Below, piece after piece: positions 11,544-19,037 of a DNA stretch of 64,000 nt; position 1 is the stretch's first letter, and each line of letters begins with the position of its first letter. This stretch comes from Thermohalobaculum sp963700775. Lineage in GTDB: Bacteria; Pseudomonadota; Alphaproteobacteria; Rhodobacterales; Rhodobacteraceae. The stretch lies in assembly GCA_963700775.1 (NCBI GenBank), contig CAVOYU010000001.1, positions 620,001-684,000 on the forward strand. Direction: 5' to 3'. Below the pieces are notes generated by a model. That model was not told the DNA's origin and made no database searches. It was given only the letters and a program-made list of their open reading frames with translations. The position numbers were made by a program, and so were the translations under genes.

Positions 11544-12650
11544 ATGCCGCTCAACAGCTTCGGCCACCTGTTCCGCGTGACCACCTGGGGCGAGAGCCAC
11601 GGCCCAGCGCTCGGCGCCGTGGTCGACGGCTGCCCGCCGGGGATCCCGCTGGAGGCGCCGATGCTGCAGCACTGGCTCGACCGCCGGAAGCCGGGCCAGA
11701 ACAAGTACACCACCCAGCGCCGCGAGGCCGACGAGGTGGAGATCCTGTCGGGCGTGTTCGAGGGCCAGACCACCGGCCACCCGGTGCAGCTGATGATCCG
11801 CAACACCGACCAGCGCTCGAAGGACTACGGCGAGATCGCCCAGAAGTTCCGGCCGGGCCACGCCGACTACACCTACTGGGTCAAGTACGGCATCCGCGAC
11901 TACCGGGGCGGCGGCCGCTCCTCGGCGCGCGAGACCGCGGCGCGGGTCGCGGCCGGCGGCGTGGCGCGCGAGGCGCTGAAGGCGCTGGTGCCGGGGCTGA
12001 GCATCACCGGCTGCATGGTGCAGATGGGTCCCCACGCCATCGACCGGGCGCGCTGGGACTGGGAGGAGATCGGGCGCAACCCGTTCTGGACCCCGGACGC
12101 GCAGGCGGCCGCCGAATGGGCCGGGTATCTCGACGACCTGCGCAAGTCCGGCAACTCGACCGGCGCGGTGATCGAGGTGACGGCACGCGGCGTGCCGGCC
12201 GGCCTCGGCGTGCCGGTCTACGGCAAGCTCGACGCCGACCTCGCCGCGGCGATGATGTCCATCAACGCGGTCAAGGGCGTGGAGATCGGCGACGGCTTCG
12301 CCGCCGCGGCGCTGACCGGCGAGCAGAACGCCGACGAGATCCGCATGGGCAACGAGGGGCCGCGGTTCCTCTCGAACCACGCCGGGGGCATCCTCGGCGG
12401 CATCTCGTCCGGCCAGGACGTGGTGGTGCGCTTCGCGGTCAAGCCGACCTCCTCGATCCTCACGCCGCGCCGCACCATCGACAAGGCCGGCACCGAGACC
12501 GAGATCGTCACCAAGGGCCGCCACGACCCCTGCGTCGGCATCCGCGCGGTGCCCGTGGGCGAGGCGATGGTGGCCTGCGTGCTGCTGGACCACGTGCTGC
12601 TGCACCGGGGCCAGGTGGGCGGGAACCGGGGAAGGATCGGAGCGCCCTGA
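11544..12650 (+). CDS. aroC: Chorismate synthase
   Basis: Chorismate synthase removes phosphate from 5-enolpyruvylshikimate-3-phosphate to give chorismate, using reduced FMN. The 368-residue product has the three family signatures: GESHGPALGAVVDGCPPG near residue 17, the GGGRSSARETAARVAAG segment, and RHDPCVGIRAVPVGEAM towards the end. NSFGHLFRVTTWGESHG is the normal N terminus. A GAGGG ribosome site lies just upstream of the ATG. It is a monocistronic-looking gene between the petABC terminator and a convergent methyltransferase. Confidence 0.97.
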   Translation: MPLNSFGHLFRVTTWGESHGPALGAVVDGCPPGIPLEAPMLQHWLDRRKPGQNKYTTQRREADEVEILSGVFEGQTTGHPVQLMIRNTDQRSKDYGEIAQKFRPGHADYTYWVKYGIRDYRGGGRSSARETAARVAAGGVAREALKALVPGLSITGCMVQMGPHAIDRARWDWEEIGRNPFWTPDAQAAAEWAGYLDDLRKSGNSTGAVIEVTARGVPAGLGVPVYGKLDADLAAAMMSINAVKGVEIGDGFAAAALTGEQNADEIRMGNEGPRFLSNHAGGILGGISSGQDVVVRFAVKPTSSILTPRRTIDKAGTETEIVTKGRHDPCVGIRAVPVGEAMVACVLLDHVLLHRGQVGGNRGRIGAP

Positions 12651-12670
12651 GCGCCCCGCCCGGCACGGGT

Positions 12671-13333
12671 TCAGCCCGACTTCTTCGACACGATGAAGGC
12701 GACCATGCCGCGGGAGTGGGTCGACTCATGGGCGGTCTCGAACCCGCAGGCGGCCAGATGCGCCTTCAGCTCGGCGCTGGTGAAGACCCGGAGCAGCGGC
12801 AGCAAGCCCAGGGCTCGGCCGAGCGGCGCGACCAGTTTGAAGAATGGCATCCGGTCGCCGATGCAGGCGGTGTTCGAGACGAAGACGCCGCCCGGCTTCA
12901 GGAGGCGATGGACCCGGGCGACCGCTTCGCGCGGATCGTCAAGCAGGTGCAGGATGCTGAGGCCCAGCACCGCATCCAGACTGCCCTCCGGCACCGCAAG
13001 ATCGTCGAAGGCGGCGCAGCGGAAGGTCACGTTCTCGACGCCGGCCTCCGCTGCCTTGCCCCGCGCGATCTCGACCATCCGGGCCGAGATGTCGATGGCC
13101 AGGATGTGCCGCACCCGGGGTGCATGCAGCAGCGCCGTCGAGCCGGTGCCGCAGCCGATCTCAAGCACCTCCATGTCCGGCCTCAGATGGTCGCGCGTGA
13201 TCGCGAGCTTGCGCTGGTAGGCCGCCTCGTCGGTGATCGGCTTCCGGGCATAGCGGTCTGCGATCCGGTCCCAGAATCGCGCCGTCCGGCCTGGCCGCTC
13301 CGTCGCGTCGCGGGTCGTCGTCATCGCTGTCAT
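12671..13333 (-). CDS. Class I SAM-dependent methyltransferase (UbiE-like)
   Basis: A 220-residue small-molecule methyltransferase. The SAM-binding motif is VLEIGCGTGSTAL; HILAIDISARMVEIAR supplies the acidic residue at the end of strand two, and VLGLSILHLLDDP is motif III. The N-terminal RFWDRIADRYARKPITDEAAY is characteristic of UbiE/COQ5-like and arsenite-methyltransferase-like proteins that act on hydrophobic substrates. The substrate is unknown. The gene is divergent from a LysR regulator (starts about 80-90 bases apart), which is the common layout for a LysR and its target. It converges with aroC. Confidence 0.82.
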   Translation of the reverse strand: MTAMTTTRDATERPGRTARFWDRIADRYARKPITDEAAYQRKLAITRDHLRPDMEVLEIGCGTGSTALLHAPRVRHILAIDISARMVEIARGKAAEAGVENVTFRCAAFDDLAVPEGSLDAVLGLSILHLLDDPREAVARVHRLLKPGGVFVSNTACIGDRMPFFKLVAPLGRALGLLPLLRVFTSAELKAHLAACGFETAHESTHSRGMVAFIVSKKSG

Positions 13334-13411
13334 GTCGTGCTCCCATCGGTTGCGGCATTCTCCTATTCCCATGCGAAATGAAAGTGAATTGACGAAACCT
13401 GCTTGACTGGT

Positions 13412-13425
13412 ATGCATTTCTGCAT
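13412..13425. promoter_or_regulatory. Inverted repeat at the LysR start region
   Basis: ATGCA (13412-13416), spacer TTTC, TGCAT (13421-13425): a perfect 5+5 palindrome between the divergent methyltransferase and LysR genes, overlapping both candidate LysR ATG codons. LysR proteins bind interrupted dyads near their own promoters, so this may be an autoregulatory site, but a dyad this short can occur by chance. Confidence 0.3.
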
Positions 13426-14368
13426 GGATTGGCGATCGGTGAAATTCGACTGGAACCGGGCGCGCGCCTTCTTGGTGACCGCCGAGGAGGGTTCGCTCTC
13501 GGCGGCCGCCCGAGCGCTGGGCATGGCCCAGCCGACGCTGGGGCGCCAGGTCAGCGCGCTCGAGAGGGAGCTTGGCGTCGTCCTGTTCGAGCGGGCCGGG
13601 CGCGGCCTCGTGCTGACGCCGAGCGGGCTTGAGCTCATGGAGCATGTCCGCGCAATGGGCGAGGCGGCGACCCGGGTCTCGCTGGCCGCCTCGGGCCGGT
13701 CGCAATCGATCGAAGGCACGGTCTCGATCACCGCCAGCGAGGCCGCCGCGGCCTTCATGCTGCCCCCGATCATCGCCCGGCTGCGGGCCGCGCATCCGGG
13801 AATCTCGGTCGAGGTAGTGGCCTCGAACAGCATCCGCGACCTGCGCCGGCGCGAGGCGGACATCGCGCTGCGGGGCGTTCGCCCGACGGACCCGGACCTG
13901 ATCGCCCGCCGGCTCCCGGACGGGACCGCGCGGCTCTACGGCGCGCCGACCTATCTGGACCAGCTCGGCGGGCCGACCTGCTCCGAGGAGCTGTCGCGGG
14001 CCAGGTTCCTGGGCTTCGAGGACAACCAGCCCTTCGTTGACGGGCTGAACGCGAAGGGCGTCGCGGTGACGCCGGGCAGCTTCCCGGTGACGACCGGCAA
14101 CCACCTCGTGCAGTGGGAGCTGGTCAAGCAGGGCCTGGGGATCGGCGTGATGCTGACCGAGGTCGGCGATGCCGAGCCGCTGGTGCGCTGCGCGGCGCCC
14201 TGGCTCAAGCCCTTCCGCTACGAGCTCTGGCTGGTGGCGCATCGCGAGGTAAACACCAGCCGCCGCATCCGCCTGGTGTTCGACTGGCTGGCCGACGAGC
14301 TAAGCGGCCGTCAGACCATGCCGGATTATCCGGCGGCGAAGGGACCCGCCACGAGCACCCCCACATAG
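13424..14368 (+). CDS. LysR-family transcriptional regulator
   Basis: A complete LysR regulator of about 314 residues. The winged helix-turn-helix is FDWNRARAFLVTAEEGSLSA through TLGRQVSALERELGVVLFER, and GRGLVLTPSGLEL closes the DNA-binding domain. The effector-binding domain follows, with ADIALRGVRPTDPDLIARRL being typical of a group that represses or activates an adjacent divergent gene. Three starts are possible (TTG 13403, ATG 13412, ATG 13424); none has a convincing ribosome site, and I take the one giving the usual N terminus. The last 43 bases overlap the end of the convergent antiporter gene. Confidence 0.85.
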   Translation: MDWRSVKFDWNRARAFLVTAEEGSLSAAARALGMAQPTLGRQVSALERELGVVLFERAGRGLVLTPSGLELMEHVRAMGEAATRVSLAASGRSQSIEGTVSITASEAAAAFMLPPIIARLRAAHPGISVEVVASNSIRDLRRREADIALRGVRPTDPDLIARRLPDGTARLYGAPTYLDQLGGPTCSEELSRARFLGFEDNQPFVDGLNAKGVAVTPGSFPVTTGNHLVQWELVKQGLGIGVMLTEVGDAEPLVRCAAPWLKPFRYELWLVAHREVNTSRRIRLVFDWLADELSGRQTMPDYPAAKGPATSTPT

Positions 14369-15274
14369 ACGCCATAGCTGACCAGCATCGCCGCGCCCTC
14401 GGCCCGGGTGATGCGCCAGCCGGTCACCGCGGCGAGCGTCAAGGCCGCGGTGGCGGCCAGCATCACCCAGATGTCGAAGCGCGCGATCTCGGGCGGCACC
14501 GGGATCGGGTGCACCGCCGCGGTGACGCCGAGGATGCCGAGCACGTTGTAGATGTTGCTGCCGACGACGTTGCCGAAGGCGATGTCCGGCTGGCGCCGCA
14601 GCGCCGCCATGACCGAGGTCACCAGCTCGGGCAGCGAGGTCCCGACCGCGACCACGGTCAGCCCCACGACCGTGTCCGACACCCCGGCCAGCGCCGCCAG
14701 CTCGACCGCGCCGCCGACCAGCAGCCGGGCGCCGAGGATCGTCGCGGCGAGGCCGCCGACGGCGAAGGCGATGGCCACCGGCAGCTTGCCGTCGGGCACC
14801 GACTCGCCGTGCGGGTCGTCGACCGCCGGAGCGGCGCGCTCGCTGCGGGCCGCGTAGAGGATGTAGGCGGCCAGCATCGCGAGCAGCACGAAGCCGCTCG
14901 AGCGTGACAGGCTGCCGGTCAGAAGTCACCGCGAGGCAGGCCAGCGCCGCCAGGGCCGCCACCGTGCCGTCGCGCAGGAAGGCCGGGCGGGCGACCGGGA
15001 TCGGCGACATCATCGCGGCGAGGCCGAGGATCAGCAGGATGTTCGCCGTGTTGCTGCCGACCACGTTGCCGATGGCGATGCCGGGCGAGCCGGCGAAGGC
15101 CGCCTGGAGGCTGGTGACCAGCTCGGGCATCGAGGTGCCGAAGCCGACGATGGTCAGCCCGATCAGCAGCGGCGAGACCCGGAGCCGGGTGGCGAAGGCG
15201 ACGGCGCCGCGCACCAGCAGGTCGCCACCGACGACGAGCAGCGCGAGCCCGGCGGCCAGTTCGAGAAACAGCAT
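14326..15274 (-). pseudogene. Calcium/sodium antiporter (CaCA/YrbG type), one frameshift
   Basis: The N-terminal half (from the ATG at 15274) contains the first alpha repeat, VGFGTSMPELVTSL and GNVVGSNTANILLILG. The second half, in another frame, contains the second alpha repeat, VAVGTSLPELVTSV and GNVVGSNIYNVLGILG. Both repeats are needed for cation exchange in this family of ten-helix membrane proteins. The frames meet near 14926, where one additional base in the coding strand (GTGACTTCTG) breaks the reading frame; without it the product would be about 315 residues, the normal length. As read, translation runs off into an arginine-rich frame and only half of the transporter is made. Confidence 0.85.
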
Positions 15275-15349
15275 GGAAAGAGACCCTCCCCCCGCCGGGG
15301 CGTCAGCCCCCCGGACGGCTCCCGTTAGATAGGCGCGGCGACCGGCCGT

Positions 15350-15643
15350 TCAACGCCCCTGCCCCGCCGACGCGCGCCGGGCGACCTGCCATTCGCCGGC
15401 CGCGCCCGGCTGCAGCAGCCACCGCTTCGCCGGGATCTCGGTCCCGGCGGCGGTGTGGTAGGGCGCCGTCGCCAGCAGCATCCGCCCTTCCCCGGCCGGC
15501 GCGACCTCGCCCATGGCGGCCGAGCCGTCGGCGAATTCCACGATGCACGGCGTGGCCCGCTCCGGCGCCCCGCCCTCCGGCACCACCCGCGCGCCGGGAT
15601 AGAGGTGCGACCCGCGCGCCCGCAGGACCAGGCCATCCGTCAT
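15350..15643 (-). CDS. Conserved-type hypothetical protein downstream of queC
   Basis: A 97-residue protein that I cannot place in a named family. It has no signal peptide or membrane segment. Visible elements are LRARGSHLYPGARVVPEG, CIVEFADGSAAMGEVAP and KRWLLQPGAAGEWQVARR, suggesting a small all-beta protein. Its ATG overlaps the TGA of queC (ATGA), so it is translated together with the queuosine gene. The overlap and codon use like the neighbours make it a real gene rather than a shadow. Confidence 0.6.
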   Translation of the reverse strand: MTDGLVLRARGSHLYPGARVVPEGGAPERATPCIVEFADGSAAMGEVAPAGEGRMLLATAPYHTAAGTEIPAKRWLLQPGAAGEWQVARRASAGQGR

Positions 15644-16344
15644 CGGCCGGCACCGGTCCGGTAGCGCTCCCAGCCCTTCGCCCTGAGCTCGCAGGCCGGG
15701 CAGGTGCCGCAGCCGCGGCCCCAGTCGTGCGCCCGGTCCCGGTCGCCCAGATAGCAGGAATGGGTCTGGTCGCGGATCAGCTCGACCAGCGTCTGGCCGC
15801 CCAGCCGCTCGGCCAGCGCCCAGGTGCCGGCCTTGTCGATCCGCATCAGCGGCGTCTCCAGCACGAAGCGCGCCTCCATGCCGAGGTTCAGAGCCACCTG
15901 CATCGCCTTGACGGTGTCGTCGCGGCAGTCGGGATAGCCGGAGTAATCGGTCTCGCAGACCCCGGCCACGATGTGCTTCAGCCCGCGGCGATAGGCCAGA
16001 GCGGCGGCGAAGCTGAGGAAGATCAGGTTCCGCCCCGGCACGAAGGTGGAGGGCAGGCCCGCTTCGGTCATGGTGATCTCGGTGTCGCGCGTCAGCGCGG
16101 TCTCCGACACCTGCCCGAGGGTGGCGATGTCGAGCACAGTGTCGGCCCCCAGCTTCGCCCCCCAGTGCGGGAAGTCGCGGGAGAAGGCGGAAAGGAACAC
16201 CGGCCGCTGGTCCATCTCCACCGCGTGGCGCTGGCCGTAGGTGAAGCCGACGGTCTCGACCGACGCGAACCGGTCGCAGGCCCAGGCGAGGCAGGTGGCG
16301 CTGTCCTGACCGCCGGAGAACAGGACCAGCGCCCTGCCGCTCAT
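15640..16344 (-). CDS. queC: 7-cyano-7-deazaguanine synthase
   Basis: QueC converts 7-carboxy-7-deazaguanine to preQ0 with ATP and ammonia, a step to queuosine in tRNA. The 234-residue product has the N-type ATP pyrophosphatase PP-loop LFSGGQDSATCLAWA at the N terminus, FTYGQRHAVEM, and VPGRNLIFLSFAAALA. The C-terminal zinc site is formed by cysteines in HSCYLGDRDRAHDWGRGCGT and CPAC. The start is the ATG at 16344, directly before SGRALVLFSGG. It lies 7 bases after the HIT gene and overlaps the small downstream gene, making a three-gene operon. Confidence 0.95.
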   Translation of the reverse strand: MSGRALVLFSGGQDSATCLAWACDRFASVETVGFTYGQRHAVEMDQRPVFLSAFSRDFPHWGAKLGADTVLDIATLGQVSETALTRDTEITMTEAGLPSTFVPGRNLIFLSFAAALAYRRGLKHIVAGVCETDYSGYPDCRDDTVKAMQVALNLGMEARFVLETPLMRIDKAGTWALAERLGGQTLVELIRDQTHSCYLGDRDRAHDWGRGCGTCPACELRAKGWERYRTGAGR

Positions 16345-16351
16345 CTCCGGC

Positions 16352-16738
16352 TCAATCCTGGCGCTTCGGCAGCATCCGGCCGAGCTTCTCGCCGCCGACG
16401 ATGTGGACATGGTAATGCGGCACGTCCTGCCGCCCGTGCTCGCCGGAATTGGCCAGCAGCCGGTAGCCCCTGCCGCCCGCCGCTTCCGAGAGCCCGGTCG
16501 CCCGCGCGACCTCGGCGATGGCACGGGCAAGGCCGGCGGCCTCGGCCACGCTGGCCGCGGCGCCGAAATGGTCGGCGTTCACGTAGGGACCCTTGGGGAT
16601 CACCAGCACATGCACCGGCGCCTGCGGCTGGATGTCGTGGAAGGCCAGCGCGTGCTCGGTCTCCAGCACCTTCTTGCATGGGATCTCGCCCCTGAGGATC
16701 CTGGCGAAGATGTTCTGGTCGTCGTAGCTGTAGCCCAT
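16352..16738 (-). CDS. HIT family (HINT-like) nucleotide hydrolase
   Basis: A 128-residue HIT protein. The histidine triad is HYHVHIVGG (H-x-H-x-H), and SGEHGRQDVPHYHVHI matches the HINT/HinT subgroup, which hydrolyses AMP-lysine and other nucleoside phosphoramidates. YDDQNIFARILRGEIPCKKV is the usual N terminus. GAGAGAG sits in front of the ATG at 16738; an alternative ATG at 16750 would add four residues. It is first in the operon HIT-queC-small protein. Confidence 0.92.
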   Translation of the reverse strand: MGYSYDDQNIFARILRGEIPCKKVLETEHALAFHDIQPQAPVHVLVIPKGPYVNADHFGAAASVAEAAGLARAIAEVARATGLSEAAGGRGYRLLANSGEHGRQDVPHYHVHIVGGEKLGRMLPKRQD

Positions 16739-16883
16739 CTCTCTCTCCATCGGCCGCCGGCGCGGGGCAATTTCGCTTGGGGCGCAGGGCAATGCAAGGC
16801 CGCGGGCGGGCGGGGGAACTTGTTCCGCCGCGTGGCGCCGGTCATGGTGGAGCGCGATCCACCCGGGAGCCGCGGGGCAGGCA

Positions 16884-17696
16884 GTGAGCCAGCGCATCGT
16901 CCATTTCGTCCTCCACGTCCCGAAATGCGCGGGCATGACGGTCGACGCCCATTTTCGTGCCGAACTCGGCGCCGGTTTCCTGCGGGCGCCGCGCTGGCGG
17001 AACCCGCTCCGGCTGTTCCTGGGCGAGCGCCATGCGCTGCGTGCCGACGATCCGCGCCTGCCGGGGCTGAGACTGGTCACCGGCCACTCGCTCGGGGTCT
17101 CGCTGGGGCGGCTGTTTCCGGGGGCGGAAGTCCGCGAATCGGTGCTGCTGCGGGACCCGGTGGGGTTTCATCTCTCGCTCTACAATTTCAGGGCCGCGCG
17201 GCATCGCGCCGGGGCCGGGCGGCGGCCGCCGGATTTCGCGACCTGGTACGCCGCCCAGCGCCGCAACCCGGTCAGCCGGTTCCTGCTGAACCATTATTTC
17301 GAGCTGCGGTTCCCGGCCCTCTACCGCCTGTCGTCCCGCGACCGGCTGGCCTTCCTGGAGGCGCGATTCCGCGAGTTCTGGTTCGTGGCGGACTACCGCC
17401 GCGCCGACGAGCTGATCGCCGGGATCAGCCGCGAGCTCGGCGTCGCGGAGCTGGCGGCGCGCCGGAACGTGACCGACGCGCCGGCGGTCACCGAGGCCAG
17501 CCTCGACGCGGAAATGCGGGCACGCATCCTGACGGAGAACCCCCTGGACCGGGCGATCTGGGAGCGCTGGCGCGGCCGGGGCTGGCGCGCGGAGGCCCGG
17601 CCCCCCGAACCGCCCGCGGCGCTCCCCGGCGACGACGCGAGAGGCTTCCTGCGCGAGGACGTCGCCGTCGCGATCCGGCGGGTGACTGGCGGGTGA
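16884..17696 (+). CDS. Sulfotransferase-family protein
   Basis: A 270-residue protein with the two PAPS-binding elements of sulfotransferases: the N-terminal 5'-phosphosulfate loop FVLHVPKCAGMTVDAHF and the 3'-phosphate segment VLLRDPVGFHLSLYNF. LNHYFELRFPALYRL and FVADYRRADELI are typical of bacterial relatives that modify carbohydrates or surface glycans. The donor-site residues are present; the acceptor is unknown. The gene starts with GTG at 16884, directly behind the divergent HIT gene region. The C-terminal end and stop lie inside an 11-base tandem repeat. No other glycan or sulfation gene is nearby. Confidence 0.75.
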   Translation: MSQRIVHFVLHVPKCAGMTVDAHFRAELGAGFLRAPRWRNPLRLFLGERHALRADDPRLPGLRLVTGHSLGVSLGRLFPGAEVRESVLLRDPVGFHLSLYNFRAARHRAGAGRRPPDFATWYAAQRRNPVSRFLLNHYFELRFPALYRLSSRDRLAFLEARFREFWFVADYRRADELIAGISRELGVAELAARRNVTDAPAVTEASLDAEMRARILTENPLDRAIWERWRGRGWRAEARPPEPPAALPGDDARGFLREDVAVAIRRVTGG

Positions 17697-17709
17697 CTGG
17701 CGGGTGACT
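17677..17709. repeat. Three tandem copies of an 11-base repeat spanning a stop codon
   Basis: GGCGGGTGACT at 17677-17687, 17688-17698 and 17699-17709. The sulfotransferase stop TGA is in the second copy. Because 11 is not a multiple of three, changes in copy number would change the last residues of the protein. Confidence 0.85.
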
Positions 17710-17782
17710 TCGCAGTCCCCGGCGAACGGCGTTCGCTCCCCCCGGGGCCCCGGATCGGGTCCGGGGCGTCGGGCGAGGTCCG

Positions 17783-18724
17783 CTACGCCGACGCCTTCCC
17801 CGCGGTCAGCGACAGGAACACCTCCTCGAGCTTCGGCTCCTCGGTCGAGATGTCGGCGATCTCCAGCCCGACCGCCTGCGCCGCCGCGACCAGCGCCGGG
17901 GCGGAGACGCGGTTGCGCGGATAGGTCAGCGCCAGCAGGTCGGGCTCGCGCATCCGCGCCGTCACCTCCGGCCCCAGGTCCGGAGCCACCTTGCAGGGCG
18001 CCGCCAGCCGCAGCACCAGGGTCTTGGCGTCGATTCGCGCCAGCAGCGCCGGGGTATCCTCGCAGGCGACCAGCTCGCCGTGGTTCAGGATCGCGATCCG
18101 CTCGCACATCGCCTCGGCCTCCTCGAGATAGTGCGTGGTCAGGATCACCGTGGTGCCGCCGGCGTTCAGTTCGCGCACATAATCCCAGAGCAGCCGCCTG
18201 AGCTCGATGTCGACCCCGGCGGTCGGCTCGTCCAGCACCAGCACCGGCGGGCTGTGGACCAGCGCCTTGGCCACCAGCAGCCGCCGGCGCATGCCGCCCG
18301 ACAGCGAGCGCGGATAGGCATGGGCGTGCTCGGCGAGGCCGACGCGGGCGAGGATCTCCATCGACCGGCGCTCGGCCTTCGGCACCGCGTAGAGCCCGGC
18401 CTGCACCTCCATCGACTGGAACGGCGTGAAGAACGGGTCGATGTTCAGTTCCTGCGGCACCACGCCGATCGCGGCGCGGGCGTGGCGCGGGTTGCGGTCC
18501 TGGTCGAAGCCCCAGATCCTGACCGTGCCGGCGGACTTGATCACCAGCCCGGCAAGGATGTTGATGAAGGTCGACTTGCCGGCCCCGTTCGGCCCCAGCA
18601 GGCCGAAGATCGAGCCCGCCGGCACGTCGAGGTCCACCCCCTTCAGCGCCCGGTGCGGCCCGCTGCGGCGGGTTCCCGGATAGGTCTTGGCCAGTTGCCG
18701 GACCTCGATCGCGTTCTCCGGCAT
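17783..18724 (-). CDS. ABC-2 type transporter ATP-binding protein (YadG-like)
   Basis: A 313-residue ATPase. Walker A is GLLGPNGAGKSTF, Q-loop VPQELNIDPFFTP, signature SLSGGMRRRLLVAKAL, Walker B VLVLDEPTAGVD and the H-loop LTTHYLEEAEAM. The extended C terminus (TEEPKLEEVFLSLT) belongs to the drug/polysaccharide export class that pairs with a separate ABC-2 permease such as YadH. No permease gene lies on either side, so the membrane partner must be encoded elsewhere. I start at the ATG at 18724 (MPENAIEVRQ); the ORF goes 78 bases further but that part has no family similarity. Confidence 0.9.
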   Translation of the reverse strand: MPENAIEVRQLAKTYPGTRRSGPHRALKGVDLDVPAGSIFGLLGPNGAGKSTFINILAGLVIKSAGTVRIWGFDQDRNPRHARAAIGVVPQELNIDPFFTPFQSMEVQAGLYAVPKAERRSMEILARVGLAEHAHAYPRSLSGGMRRRLLVAKALVHSPPVLVLDEPTAGVDIELRRLLWDYVRELNAGGTTVILTTHYLEEAEAMCERIAILNHGELVACEDTPALLARIDAKTLVLRLAAPCKVAPDLGPEVTARMREPDLLALTYPRNRVSAPALVAAAQAVGLEIADISTEEPKLEEVFLSLTAGKASA

Positions 18725-18856
18725 CTGGGGGGCAAATCTCCGTGACGGGATCGGCCGGGACCGCTTGCCCGGCGAGACGGGATCGCTATCATGCGCCCGC
18801 AACGCCGGTCAATCGGCCCTTCCCAGAAGATCCTGCCCGAGTCGGAGACCCCGTCC

Positions 18857-19033
18857 ATGGTCACAGAAGCCCCGGAAACCGAGGAAGTCACCACCCGCCG
18901 CGTCGCCTGCGACGGGGGCGAGGGCGCGCTGGGACATCCCAGGGTCTGGCTCGCCATCGGCGACGACGGCTTCGTCGAATGCCCCTATTGCGACAAGAGG
19001 TTCGTGCTGAAGCCGGGCGCGGCGGACCATTGA
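18857..19033 (+). CDS. Zinc-finger domain protein (CHCC / NDUFS6-like)
   Basis: A 58-residue protein with the CHCC zinc finger seen in NDUFS6 and its bacterial relatives: Cys in RVACDGG, His in LGHPRVWL, and a CPYC pair in FVECPYCDKRFVL. In mitochondria NDUFS6 belongs to complex I; the free bacterial proteins are of uncertain function, though conserved in alphaproteobacteria. The ATG at 18857 fits the usual short length; a longer frame begins at 18791. It ends four bases before polA, so the two are probably co-transcribed. Confidence 0.85.
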   Translation: MVTEAPETEEVTTRRVACDGGEGALGHPRVWLAIGDDGFVECPYCDKRFVLKPGAADH

Positions 19034-19037
19034 GCGC

